Source: Lysobacterales bacterium (lineage in GTDB: Bacteria; Pseudomonadota; Gammaproteobacteria; Xanthomonadales; Xanthomonadaceae). Taken from it: a DNA stretch of 46,976 bases. The notes under the pieces were generated by a model. It was given only the letters and a program-made list of their open reading frames with translations, ran no database searches and was not told where the DNA came from. The position numbers and the translations under genes were made by a program. Positions within the stretch are counted from its first letter, which is position 1. Every line of letters starts with the position of its first letter. Positions 8,771 through 16,969 of the stretch are shown here, one piece after another. The stretch lies in the NCBI GenBank assembly GCA_015655355.1, contig JAATFG010000029.1, positions 1 to 46,976 of the forward strand, in the 5' to 3' direction.

Positions 8771-8864
8771 GTCATTCCGGCGAAGGCCGGAATCCAGTGC
8801 CTTCGCGCTCGGATGTGCGATTCCGTGACGAAAGTCGCTGGGTTCCGGCCTTCGCCGGAACGAC
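8771..8864. repeat. Inverted pair of REP sequences
   Basis: Two inverted copies of a REP-type unit: GTCATTCCGGCGAAGGCCGG starts at 8771, and its reverse counterpart (GGTTCCGGCCTTCGCCGGAA, 8841-8860) ends with CGAC at 8864. About 35 unlike bases separate them. Each unit is itself a hairpin with a CCGGCGAAGGCCGG core. Paired REPs of this kind are typical of Xanthomonas-group genomes and are moved by RAYT transposases. It occupies the gap between ybeY and the exported hypothetical gene. Confidence 0.9.
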
Positions 8865-8875
8865 AGATGAGGCCT

Positions 8876-9364
8876 TCATTCGTCGCGAATCGCATACGGA
8901 TCAGCGATGCCCAACTCGGCGAGGATGTCGCGTTCGAGCTGCTCCATCGCCTCGGCTTCCTTGTCGTCCTCGTGGTCCCAGCCGAGCAGGTGCAATACGC
9001 CGTGCACGGTCAGGTGGGCGTAGTGCTGGTTCAAGGCCTTGTCTTGTTCTTTCGCTTCGCGCGCGACGACGGGTGCGCAAATGACCAGGTCGCCGAGCAG
9101 CGGCAGCTTGACGCCTTCGGGCAAGCCTTCCGGCAATTCCGCGGGAAAGCTCAGCACGTTGGTCGCGTAATCCTTGCCGCGATAGTGGTGGTTGAGCGAG
9201 CGGCCTTCCTTCGCATCGACGATGCGGATGGCCAGGTCGGCTTCGCGGATGCGGCCCTTCAGCGCCGCGGCGACCCATTTGCGGAAGCTAGTCGCCGAAG
9301 GAATGCCGGCGCGCGGCAGCGCGTAGCTGACGACGACGTCGAGACGGGTTGGGCCCTTGGTCAT
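8876..9364 (-). CDS. ybeY: Endoribonuclease YbeY (rRNA maturation)
   Basis: A 162-residue metal-dependent endoribonuclease that takes part in 16S rRNA 3'-end maturation and ribosome quality control. The zinc-binding signature H-x3-H-x5-H is intact ([11 protein letters not shown]), preceded by the conserved NVLSFP and LGDLVIC segments. Its ATG overlaps the phoH stop by 4 bases (ATGA), so translation is coupled to the upstream gene, the usual phoH-ybeY order. Confidence 0.96.
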   Translation of the reverse strand: MTKGPTRLDVVVSYALPRAGIPSATSFRKWVAAALKGRIREADLAIRIVDAKEGRSLNHHYRGKDYATNVLSFPAELPEGLPEGVKLPLLGDLVICAPVVAREAKEQDKALNQHYAHLTVHGVLHLLGWDHEDDKEAEAMEQLERDILAELGIADPYAIRDE

Positions 9365-10347
9365 TGCTCGTTCTCGCGCTTCTTGCCCGCGTCGCTGGCC
9401 TCGTACGCGCGCACGATCTTCGCCACCAGCGGATGGCGCACCACGTCCTTCGCGGTGAAGAAACTGAAGCTGATGCCGTCGACGCCGCGCAGCACGTCGA
9501 GCGCATCCTTCAGGCCGGAACGCAGGTTCTTCGGCAGGTCGACCTGGGTCAGGTCGCCGGTGACCACCGCGGTGCTGCCGAAGCCGATGCGGGTCAGGAA
9601 CATCTTCATCTGCTCGATGGTGGTGTTCTGCGCCTCGTCGAGGATCACGAACGCATCGTTGAGCGTGCGCCCGCGCATGTAGGCCAGCGGCGCGATCTCG
9701 ATGACGTTCTTTTCCAGCAGTTTCGCCACGCGCTCGACGCCGAGCATTTCGTACAGCGCGTCGTACAGCGGACGCAAATACGGATCGACTTTTTGCGACA
9801 GATCGCCCGGCAGAAAACCGAGTTTCTCGCCGGCTTCAACGGCGGGGCGGACGAGGATGATGCGTTGCACGCGCGCTTCGTTCAGCGCTTCGACCGCGCT
9901 GGCCACCGCGAGGAACGTCTTGCCGGTGCCGGCCGGGCCGATGCCGAAGTTGATGTCGTGGACGGCGATCGCGTGCAGGTACGCCGCCTGGTTCGGGCCG
10001 CGCCCGCGCACGGTGCCGCGCTTGACCTTGATGCTCACTTCCTGCGGTGCGTAGCCCAGGTGGTTGGCTGCGACGTGCTCGACGCCGGCATGGGTGAGGT
10101 GCAGGTGGATCTTGTGTTCGTCCAGCGTCTCGGTCTCTGCTTCGAGGTACAGCGCACGCAGCAGTTTTTCGGTCGCGGCGACGGCCTTGTCGTCGCCGCT
10201 GACGCGGAAGATGTTGCCGCGGTTGGCGATTTCCACGCCCAGCTTCAATTCGATCTGGCGCAGGTGCGCGTCGAACGGCCCGGCGAGGTTGGCGAGACGT
10301 TCGCTGCTCTCCGGATCGAGCACGAATTCGCGATAGGGATTGCTCAT
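9361..10347 (-). CDS. ybeZ: PhoH-like ATPase (YbeZ)
   Basis: A 328-residue P-loop ATPase of the PhoH family, thought to assist YbeY in RNA processing. A KH-like N-terminal domain ([11 protein letters not shown]) precedes Walker A GPAGTGKT, Walker [10 protein letters not shown] and a C-terminal [20 protein letters not shown] segment. The ATG at 10347 ([10 protein letters not shown]) is chosen; the frame upstream is not conserved in character. It is divergent from the TetR-type gene at 10434, with an 86-base AT-rich gap. miaB, which usually lies just upstream of this gene, is 3.9 kb away. Confidence 0.93.
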   Translation of the reverse strand: MSNPYREFVLDPESSERLANLAGPFDAHLRQIELKLGVEIANRGNIFRVSGDDKAVAATEKLLRALYLEAETETLDEHKIHLHLTHAGVEHVAANHLGYAPQEVSIKVKRGTVRGRGPNQAAYLHAIAVHDINFGIGPAGTGKTFLAVASAVEALNEARVQRIILVRPAVEAGEKLGFLPGDLSQKVDPYLRPLYDALYEMLGVERVAKLLEKNVIEIAPLAYMRGRTLNDAFVILDEAQNTTIEQMKMFLTRIGFGSTAVVTGDLTQVDLPKNLRSGLKDALDVLRGVDGISFSFFTAKDVVRHPLVAKIVRAYEASDAGKKRENEQ

Positions 10348-10402
10348 TGCGAAAGGATAGCGCCAACCGTCGCGCCGCGCCCTGCGGAAATGCCTCGCTT
10401 GC

Positions 10403-10426
10403 ATTTAATTAATTGATGAATTAAAT
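10403..10426. promoter_or_regulatory. AT-rich palindrome, probable operator of the TetR/CecR-like regulator
   Basis: ATTTAATT (10403-10410) and AATTAAAT (10419-10426) are perfect inverted arms around AATTGATG, 8 bases before the regulator's start. The AT-richness stands out in this GC-rich genome. The position suggests autoregulation of the exporter operon and perhaps control of the divergent phoH gene. Confidence 0.65.
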
Positions 10427-10433
10427 ATGATCC

Positions 10434-11168
10434 ATGGCCACGAACAGCAAGCGACGTCCCACGTCACCAGCCGCATCCCCGGGTCCGGCGCAGGCGCAAG
10501 GCGCGCGCCCTGCGAAAAAGGCGCCTGCGCCGCGCAAACGCGCGCCCGGCAGGCCCAATACCGACTCTCCGGACCAGCGCGCGCGCCTGCTCGATGCCGC
10601 GCTGGCCTGCTATGCGCGCAAGGGCATCGGGGCGACTTCGCTGCGCGACATCGCAAGCGAAGCCGGCGTCACGCCGGCGCTGGTGCACTACTACTTCGGC
10701 GATGCCGGGAAGCTGCGCGACAGCGTGATCGCCGAGCGCCTGGTGCCGGCATTCCAGAGTGTCCATGAACCGCTGATGCGGCTCGAAGAGGACGACCTGG
10801 CCGCGCTGATCGCCGGCTTCGTCAACGGCGTCTGCCATGCGGTCCAGGCGTATCCGTGGTGGCCGGGACTGTGGGTGCGCGAAGTGCTGAGCGAAGGTGG
10901 CGAGCTGCGCGGCCTGCTGGGTTCGCAGGTCGGCAAGGGTTTTGCGCCGGTCATCGCGCAGCGCTTCGCCAAGGCGCAGGCGAAAGGGCTGCTCAATCCC
11001 GACCTCGATCCGCGCCTGCTGACCACGTCGTTGATCGGTTTGACCATGTTCCCCGCGGCCGGCGCGGCGATCTGGCGGAAGCTCTTCGACGCCGAGGACC
11101 TCGGCATGGAAGACGTGCGCCGCCATGCGCTGGCATTGCTCGACCGCGGACTGGAGTTGAAGGCATGA
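10434..11168 (+). CDS. TetR-family repressor, CecR-like, of the ABC exporter operon
   Basis: A 244-residue TetR-type regulator. A long basic, Ala/Pro-rich N-terminal extension (about 45 residues) precedes the helix-turn-helix (ARKGIGATSLRDIASEAGVT, ALVHYYFGDAGKLRDSVI). The C-terminal ligand domain has WWPGLWVREVLSEGGELR, as in CecR/YbiH-like regulators that lead ybhGFSR operons. Its stop overlaps the next start (ATGA at 11165), so regulator and exporter form one operon. The palindrome at 10403-10426 is the likely operator. The inducer is unknown. Confidence 0.88.
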   Translation: MATNSKRRPTSPAASPGPAQAQGARPAKKAPAPRKRAPGRPNTDSPDQRARLLDAALACYARKGIGATSLRDIASEAGVTPALVHYYFGDAGKLRDSVIAERLVPAFQSVHEPLMRLEEDDLAALIAGFVNGVCHAVQAYPWWPGLWVREVLSEGGELRGLLGSQVGKGFAPVIAQRFAKAQAKGLLNPDLDPRLLTTSLIGLTMFPAAGAAIWRKLFDAEDLGMEDVRRHALALLDRGLELKA

Positions 11169-12115
11169 AGACGATGCGTGTGTGCATGTCGATGTGCGTG
11201 GCGCTTGCCCTCGCCGCGTGCGGCAAGGACGGCCAGCGCGCGCTGGGCACGCTGGAATGGGACCGCATCAGCGTGCCGTCTCCCGCGGCGGAGAAGATCG
11301 TCGCCATCGACGTGCGCGAAGGGCAGCAGGTCAGGGCCGGCGAATTGCTGCTGCAACTGGAACCGACGCGCACCCGATCGCAACTGGATGCGCTGCAGGC
11401 GCAGGCGCAACAAAGCGCGCAGGCGTTGGCCGAACTGAAGAACGGCGCGCGCGCCGAGGATATCGCGCAGGCCGGGGCCAATCTCGCTGCCGCGCAGGCG
11501 CAGGCCATCGATGCGCGCACCTATTACAACCGCGTGCTGCCGCTGGGCCAGCGGCAACTGGTTGCCGCATCCGACGTGGACAGTGCGCGCGCCGCCGCCG
11601 ATCACGCCGAAGCGCAGGTGCGCGCTGCGCAGCAGGCCTTGCTCGAATTGCAGCACGGCAATCGCGTCGAGCAGATCGCGCAGGGCGAAGCCGCCGCGCA
11701 AGTGGCCACGGCGCAGGCGGCCTACCAGCAAGTCACGCTGGAAAAGCTGGGCCTGACCGCGCCGCGCGATGCAAAGGTGGACAGCATTCCGTACAAGCTC
11801 GGCGACCAGGCGCCGGTCGGCGCGCCGCTGGTCGTGCTGCTTGCCGGCGATGCGCCGTTCGCGCGGGTGTACGTGCCCGAACCGCTGCGCGCCGGCGTGC
11901 ACGTCGGCGATGCGGCGACGGTCAGGATCGAAGGCAGCGACAAGACGTGGGGCGGCAAGGTGCGGATGATCCGCAACGACCCGAGCTTCACCCCGTACTA
12001 CGCGCTGACCGGGCAGGACGCGACGCGCCTGAGCTACCTCGCCGAAATCCAGCTCGGCGGCGATGCGAAGGGCTTGCCCGCGGGGGTGCCGGTGACGGCG
12101 GAGTTCGGCCAATGA
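11165..12115 (+). CDS. HlyD-family membrane fusion lipoprotein (YbhG-like)
   Basis: A 316-residue periplasmic adaptor for the following ABC exporter. The N-terminus carries a lipobox (VALALAAC, Cys about residue 19), so it is probably lipidated rather than held by an uncleaved helix. A biotinyl-lipoyl-like half (VDVREGQQVRAGELLLQLEP pattern) leads into a long Ala/Gln-rich coiled-coil hairpin (about 60-200). The second lipoyl half and a beta-barrel domain (ARVYVPEPLRAGVHVGDAA) follow. It would link the inner-membrane transporter to an outer-membrane factor of TolC type, which is not encoded here. Its ends overlap both neighbours by 4 bases. Confidence 0.88.
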   Translation: MKTMRVCMSMCVALALAACGKDGQRALGTLEWDRISVPSPAAEKIVAIDVREGQQVRAGELLLQLEPTRTRSQLDALQAQAQQSAQALAELKNGARAEDIAQAGANLAAAQAQAIDARTYYNRVLPLGQRQLVAASDVDSARAAADHAEAQVRAAQQALLELQHGNRVEQIAQGEAAAQVATAQAAYQQVTLEKLGLTAPRDAKVDSIPYKLGDQAPVGAPLVVLLAGDAPFARVYVPEPLRAGVHVGDAATVRIEGSDKTWGGKVRMIRNDPSFTPYYALTGQDATRLSYLAEIQLGGDAKGLPAGVPVTAEFGQ

Positions 12116-13065
12116 ATGGCGACCCGATTGCCATTCGCGTGCGCGGGCTGGAAAAGCGCTTCGGCGATCTGGTCGCGGTCGACCACGTCGATCTCGATGT
12201 GCCGAAATCCAGTGTCTACGGCTTCCTCGGCCCGAACGGCTCGGGCAAGTCGACCACGATCCGGATGCTGTGCGGCTTGTTGACGCCGAGCGCCGGCGAA
12301 ATCGAAGTGCTGGGCCTGCGCATTCCCGAACAGAGCGAAACCCTGCGCCGGCGCATCGGCTACATGACCCAGAAATTCTCGCTGTTCGACGATTTGAGCG
12401 TGCGCGAAAACCTCGAATTCCTCGCCGCGGTGCAGGACATCGACAAGCGTCACGCCAGGGCGCGCATCGACGAACTGATCGTGCAATACGATTTCGCCGA
12501 CCGGCAGAAGCAACTCGCCGGCACGATGAGCGGCGGGCAGAAACAGCGTCTGGCGCTCGCGGGCGCGGTGATCCACGAACCGGAACTGCTGTTCCTCGAC
12601 GAGCCGACCAGCGCGGTCGACCCCGAATCGCGCCGCGATTTCTGGGAGAAATTGTTCGACCTCGCCGATGCCGGAACGACGCTGCTGGTCTCGACGCATT
12701 ACATGGACGAGGCCGAGCGCTGCCATCGCATCGCGATCCTGGATCGCGGCCGCTTGATGGCCGACGGCACGCCGAAGGATCTCACCGATGCGCTGCGCGG
12801 GCGCAGTTTCGTCGTGCATGCTGCGCAGCCGCGGCGCGCGCAGCAGGTGCTCGTCGCCTTGCCGGGCGTGCTCAGCGTCGCCCAGATCGGCAACAGCCTG
12901 CGCGTGCTGTGCGATCACGCGGACGATGCGGTGCCGCGTTTGCGGGCAGCGCTGGCCACGGCCAACCTCGAAGCGGACGTCGAAGCGGGCGAACCGGGTC
13001 TGGAAGACGTGTTCGTCGCCGCGACCGGCGCCCATGCGCAGGCGCAGGCGGAGCGTGCGGCATGA
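12112..13065 (+). CDS. ABC exporter ATP-binding protein (YbhF-like)
   Basis: A 317-residue cytoplasmic ATPase. It has Walker A GPNGSGKST, a Q-loop region (YMTQKFSLFDDLSV), signature MSGGQKQRL, Walker B LLFLDEPTSAVDP and the H-loop STHYMDEAERC, then a C-terminal extension of about 90 residues. It contains a single nucleotide-binding domain, unlike E. coli YbhF, which has two. The start ATGAATGGC overlaps the previous stop, and its own stop overlaps the permease start. Confidence 0.93.
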   Translation: MNGDPIAIRVRGLEKRFGDLVAVDHVDLDVPKSSVYGFLGPNGSGKSTTIRMLCGLLTPSAGEIEVLGLRIPEQSETLRRRIGYMTQKFSLFDDLSVRENLEFLAAVQDIDKRHARARIDELIVQYDFADRQKQLAGTMSGGQKQRLALAGAVIHEPELLFLDEPTSAVDPESRRDFWEKLFDLADAGTTLLVSTHYMDEAERCHRIAILDRGRLMADGTPKDLTDALRGRSFVVHAAQPRRAQQVLVALPGVLSVAQIGNSLRVLCDHADDAVPRLRAALATANLEADVEAGEPGLEDVFVAATGAHAQAQAERAA

Positions 13066-14174
13066 ACCTGCGCCGCCTGTCCGCGGTGGTGGTCAAGGAG
13101 TTCCGGCAACTGCGTCGCGACCGCATGACCATCGGCATGATCTTCGGCTTGCCGATGATCCAGTTGCTGCTGTTCGGCTACGCGATCAACTTCAACCTGC
13201 GCCATTTGTCCGCCGGCATCGCCGATCTGGCCAACAGCAGCGCCTCGCGCGCTGTGGTGATGGACATGGTCGCCTCGGAGATCATCACGCCGAAGCTCGC
13301 CGCGACCTCGCCACGGCAGTTGACCGATGCGATCCGCCGCGGCGAGATCAGCATCGGCATCGTGATCCCGCAGGATTTCGAGGCGCGCCGCTTCGATGGG
13401 CGCGAAGCGGTGCAGGTGCTGGTCGATGGCAGCGACACCACGGTGCAGAGCGCCGCCGCGCAACTGGCGCAGTTGCCGCTGGATGACGTGCCGGCCGCGA
13501 ACACCGAACCGCAGCAGGTGCTTGGGGTGAATGCGAACCAGGTCAGCGTGGTGAGTTTCTACAACCCGCAGCGGCGCACGCCGGTCAACATCGTGCCGGG
13601 GTTGATCGGCATCATCCTGACCATGACGATGGTGATGTTCACCGCGGTGGCGATCGTGCGCGAACGCGAGCGCGGCAACATGGAATTGCTGATCGTCACC
13701 CCGGTCAGCCGCACCGAGTTGATGGTCGGCAAGGTCTTGCCCTACGTGCTGATCGGCCTGTGGCAGACCACGCTGGTGCTGGCGCTGGGCGTGTGGCTGT
13801 TTCAGGTGCCGGTGGCCGGCGGGCTGCTGTCGGTGTACGCCAGCGCGCTGTTGCTGATCGCGGCGAACCTGAGCCTGGGCCTGCTGATTTCAACCGCCGC
13901 GAAAACCCAGTTCCAGGCAATGCAGATGAACATGTTGCTGCTGATGCCGTCGATCCTGCTGTCGGGCTTCGCGTTTCCGTACGCGGGCATGCCGAAGGTG
14001 GCGCAGTGGATTTCGCAATTGCTGCCGATGACCCATTTCCTGCGCCTGATCCGCGGCATCATGCTGCGCGGCGCGAGCCTGCTCGACCTGTGGCCGGACG
14101 TGCTCGCGCTGCTGGTGTTCACCGCGGTGATGATGACCACCGCGATCCTGCGCTTCCACAAAAGACTGGATTGA
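13062..14174 (+). CDS. ABC-2 type permease (YbhS/YbhR-like)
   Basis: A 370-residue inner-membrane permease. One N-terminal helix (FGLPMIQLLLFGYAINF) is followed by a large periplasmic domain (about 45-180) and five C-terminal helices (ABC-2 membrane domain; NIVPGLIGIILTMTMVMFTAV, RERERGNMELLIVTPV). Only one permease gene is present, whereas E. coli has ybhS and ybhR, so a homodimer is likely. It ends the operon and converges with miaB, with 27 bases between the two stops. Substrates of this family include cationic drugs and Na+/Li+ in E. coli; the substrate here is unknown. Confidence 0.9.
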   Translation: MNLRRLSAVVVKEFRQLRRDRMTIGMIFGLPMIQLLLFGYAINFNLRHLSAGIADLANSSASRAVVMDMVASEIITPKLAATSPRQLTDAIRRGEISIGIVIPQDFEARRFDGREAVQVLVDGSDTTVQSAAAQLAQLPLDDVPAANTEPQQVLGVNANQVSVVSFYNPQRRTPVNIVPGLIGIILTMTMVMFTAVAIVRERERGNMELLIVTPVSRTELMVGKVLPYVLIGLWQTTLVLALGVWLFQVPVAGGLLSVYASALLLIAANLSLGLLISTAAKTQFQAMQMNMLLLMPSILLSGFAFPYAGMPKVAQWISQLLPMTHFLRLIRGIMLRGASLLDLWPDVLALLVFTAVMMTTAILRFHKRLD

Positions 14175-14201
14175 CCGGCACCGGATCGACCAAGCCGCCG
14201 G

Positions 14202-15608
14202 TTACGCCGCTTCGTCCTCGCGCAGGTCGATGCGCCCGCGCAGCGAATTGCTCAGCGCCTCGGTGATGAGCACGTCGACGAATTGGCCGATCAGGCGCGA
14301 CGAGCCGGCGAAATTCACCGAGCGCATGTTTTCGGTCTTGCCGGTGAGTTCCAGCGGGTTCTTCTTCGACGGGCCTTCGACCAGCACGCGTTGCCGGCTT
14401 CCGACCATCGCCTGCGAAATGGTCGCGGCATGGCCGTTGATGTGTTGCTGCAAGCGGTCCAGGCGGGCGTGCTTCACCGCATCGGAAACGTCGTCCGGCA
14501 GATCCGCCGCCGGCGTGCCGGGGCGGCGCGAGTAGATGAAGGAGAACGACTGGTCGAACCCGACATCCTCGATCAGCTTCATGGTCCTGTCGAAATCGGC
14601 ATCGGTCTCGCCGGGGAAGCCGACGATGAAATCCGAGCTGATCGAAATGTCCGGGCGCACCGCGCGCAGCTTGCGCAACTTCTGTTTGAACTCCAGCGTG
14701 GTGTAGCCGCGCTTCATCGCGCTCAGGATGCGGTCGCTGCCGCTTTGCACCGGCAGGTGCAGGAAGTTGGCCAGCTTCGGCACGTCGCGGTAGGCCTCGA
14801 CCAGCGAATCGGAAAACTCCAGCGGGTGCGAGGTGGTGAAGCGGATCCGGCCGATGCCGTCGATTTCGGCGATCGCGCGGATCAGCAGGCCGAGGTCGGC
14901 GACTTCGTTTTCGCCGTAAGGCCCGCGATATGCGTTGACGTTCTGGCCGAGCAGGTTGATCTCGCGCACGCCCTGCGCGGCGAGCTGCGCGACTTCGACC
15001 AGCACGTCCTCGAACGGGCGGCTGACTTCGGTGCCGCGGGTGTACGGCACCACGCAGAAGCTGCAGTACTTCGAGCAGCCTTCCATGATCGAGACGAACG
15101 CGCTGGCGCCGTCGGCGCGCGGCGCGGGCAACTGGTCGAACTTCTCGATTTCGGGGAAGGAAATGTCGACTTGCGGCTTTTTCGATTCGCGCCGCGCGCG
15201 GATCAGCTCCGGCAGGCGATGCAGCGTCTGCGGGCCGAACACCAGATCGACGTAGGGCGCGCGCTTGACGATGCCTGCGCCCTCCTGCGAGGCGACGCAG
15301 CCGCCGACGCCGATGATGACGTCCTTGTTCGCGTCCTTCAGCGCCTTCCAGCGGCCGAGCTGCGAGAACACCTTTTCCTGCGCCTTCTCGCGGATCGAGC
15401 AGGTGTTGACCAGGACGACGTCGGCTTCTTCCGGGTTGTCGGTCAGCTCGAGGCCTTCGGAGGCGGCGAGCACGTCGGCCATCTTGGCCGAGTCGTACTC
15501 GTTCATCTGGCAACCGTGGGTCTTGATGTAGAGCTTGCCGCGCACGACGTCGGGCTTGCGCGGCGAGGCAACGGGCAGAGGATGCAAAGTGGCTTGCGTC
15601 CCGGTCAT
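14202..15608 (-). CDS. miaB: tRNA-2-methylthio-N6-dimethylallyladenosine synthase MiaB
   Basis: A 468-residue radical SAM methylthiotransferase that adds the 2-methylthio group to i6A37 of tRNAs. The N-terminal UPF0004 domain has its three cluster cysteines ([23 protein letters not shown]). The radical SAM motif is [27 protein letters not shown] and [12 protein letters not shown] are conserved, and a TRAM domain ends the protein. It is separated from its usual partner phoH by the plus-strand exporter operon. A TetR-type gene lies just upstream on the same strand. Confidence 0.97.
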   Translation of the reverse strand: MTGTQATLHPLPVASPRKPDVVRGKLYIKTHGCQMNEYDSAKMADVLAASEGLELTDNPEEADVVLVNTCSIREKAQEKVFSQLGRWKALKDANKDVIIGVGGCVASQEGAGIVKRAPYVDLVFGPQTLHRLPELIRARRESKKPQVDISFPEIEKFDQLPAPRADGASAFVSIMEGCSKYCSFCVVPYTRGTEVSRPFEDVLVEVAQLAAQGVREINLLGQNVNAYRGPYGENEVADLGLLIRAIAEIDGIGRIRFTTSHPLEFSDSLVEAYRDVPKLANFLHLPVQSGSDRILSAMKRGYTTLEFKQKLRKLRAVRPDISISSDFIVGFPGETDADFDRTMKLIEDVGFDQSFSFIYSRRPGTPAADLPDDVSDAVKHARLDRLQQHINGHAATISQAMVGSRQRVLVEGPSKKNPLELTGKTENMRSVNFAGSSRLIGQFVDVLITEALSNSLRGRIDLREDEAA

Positions 15609-15671
15609 GGCGCTTATTCCATTCGGGTGATTGGGGCGCGAATTCTACCGTTTCGCGCGCATCGGCGCAGT

Positions 15672-16319
15672 TCAGCGCGGTGCGGCGCGTGCGTCGTCGT
15701 GCAGGTGCTGCAGGTACAACGCGATCACCGTCTGCATTTCCACCAGCAGGGCGTGGAGGCGCCCGCTTTCCGAGGGCAGCTTCGGCAGCACCTTGAGCAG
15801 GTTGAGCACGATGATCGCGGCGTTGCGCGCGTCGGCGGGCGAATCGGCCAGGCCGGCGTCGGCGAAGATGCGCGCCAGCCGGCTGCGCACGCCGTCGCGG
15901 AAACGCGCGCGCAGGTTGGCCGAATCGCCCAGCGCGTCGAGCAGGGCGACGGCGGTGTCGCGCTCGTGGCCGAGGCCCAGCATCATCTTCATCAGCGCTT
16001 CGGCGATGGCCGCAGGCGCCAGCGCGGCGGCGGCAATCGCGTCGAGTTCGGCGTCGATGTGCAACTGGTATTGGTGCAGCAGCGCGAGCGCCAGCGCTTC
16101 CTTGGAGGCGAAGAAGCGGTACATCGAGCCGATCGCGGTGTCGGCGCGCGCGGCGATCTCGGTCATCGTCGCCGCCTCGTAGCCTTTTTCGGCGAACACC
16201 TCGACCGCCGCGGCCATGATCGCGGCGACGCGTTCGCGCCCGCGCTGCTGCGGCGGGACCGGGATGGCGTTGGCGAATGCGCCGGGTGAATGCGGGTTGC
16301 TTGTGGAATGCGAGGCCAT
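15672..16319 (-). CDS. TetR-family repressor, divergent from the isochorismatase/AbrB pair
   Basis: A 215-residue TetR regulator. The N-terminal helix-turn-helix is intact (RVAAIMAAAVEVFAEKGYEA, TEIAARADTAIGSMYRFFAS), followed by an all-helical C-terminal domain with no recognisable ligand signature. It is transcribed away from the hydrolase gene at 16400; the 80-base gap holds a perfect palindrome, so it probably represses itself and that pair. It lies 63 bases upstream of miaB on the same strand and could read into it. Confidence 0.88.
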   Translation of the reverse strand: MASHSTSNPHSPGAFANAIPVPPQQRGRERVAAIMAAAVEVFAEKGYEAATMTEIAARADTAIGSMYRFFASKEALALALLHQYQLHIDAELDAIAAAALAPAAIAEALMKMMLGLGHERDTAVALLDALGDSANLRARFRDGVRSRLARIFADAGLADSPADARNAAIIVLNLLKVLPKLPSESGRLHALLVEMQTVIALYLQHLHDDARAAPR

Positions 16320-16333
16320 CCTCTATTATCCAG

Positions 16334-16353
16334 ATGCGAGGGATTCCTCGCAT
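16334..16353. promoter_or_regulatory. Palindromic operator between the TetR gene and the hydrolase gene
   Basis: ATGCGAGG and CCTCGCAT are perfect 8-bp arms around GATT. The site lies 14 bases upstream of the TetR start and 46 bases upstream of the hydrolase start. The form and place are those of a TetR-family operator that controls both directions. Confidence 0.7.
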
Positions 16354-16399
16354 ACTCTCACTTCGCCGCAGCCCTGACAACTCCCACGGAAGCCCGCGC

Positions 16400-16969
16400 A
16401 TGGCCACGTTCTCCCCGCAAGAAACCGCATTGATCCTGATCGATTTGCAGAAAGGCATCGCCAGCCGGCCCGAACTGCAGCCGCATTCCGGCGACGAGGT
16501 GGTCGCGCGCAGCAAGGCGCTGGCGGAGAAATTCCGCGCTGCCGGTGCGCTGGTGGTGCAGGTCAACGTGGGCTGGTCGGCCGATCTGGCCGACATGCCC
16601 TCGCAGGAGGTGGACGAGCCGATGGGCCTGAAGCCGGGCGCGCTGCCGCCGGAATGGCTCGAATTCGTCGAGGGCCTCAAGCAGCCGGGCGACCTGGTGG
16701 TGACCAAGCGCCAGTGGGGCGCCTTCCACGGCACCGAACTGGACCTGCAACTGCGCCGGCGCGGGATCAGGCGCGTGGTGGTCGGCGGCATCGCCACCAA
16801 CATCGGCGTCGAATCGAGCGTGCGCGCGGCGTGGGAACACGGCTACCACGTGGTCGTGGCCGAGGACCTGTGCGCGACGATGTCGGCGGAGATGCATGCC
16901 TTCGCCTTCGAGAAGATTTTCCCGCGCTGCGCGCGCGTGCTGCAGAGCGCGGACATCGCGCTGTCGTGA
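16400..16969 (+). CDS. Isochorismatase-family hydrolase lacking the usual cysteine
   Basis: A 189-residue cytoplasmic protein of the isochorismatase-like fold. The Asp of the active site is present (LILIDLQKG, about residues 13-21) and so is a Lys in VVTKRQWGAFHGTELD. The loop that in amidases and nicotinamidases carries the catalytic Cys reads VVGGIATNIGVESSVRAA, with Gly at that place. This is as in true isochorismatases (EntB, PhzD), so it may hydrolyse a vinyl ether or another non-amide substrate. The start at 16400 is preferred over an upstream frame that would overlap the TetR operator. It overlaps the AbrB-type gene by 4 bases (GTGA). Confidence 0.88.
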   Translation: MATFSPQETALILIDLQKGIASRPELQPHSGDEVVARSKALAEKFRAAGALVVQVNVGWSADLADMPSQEVDEPMGLKPGALPPEWLEFVEGLKQPGDLVVTKRQWGAFHGTELDLQLRRRGIRRVVVGGIATNIGVESSVRAAWEHGYHVVVAEDLCATMSAEMHAFAFEKIFPRCARVLQSADIALS

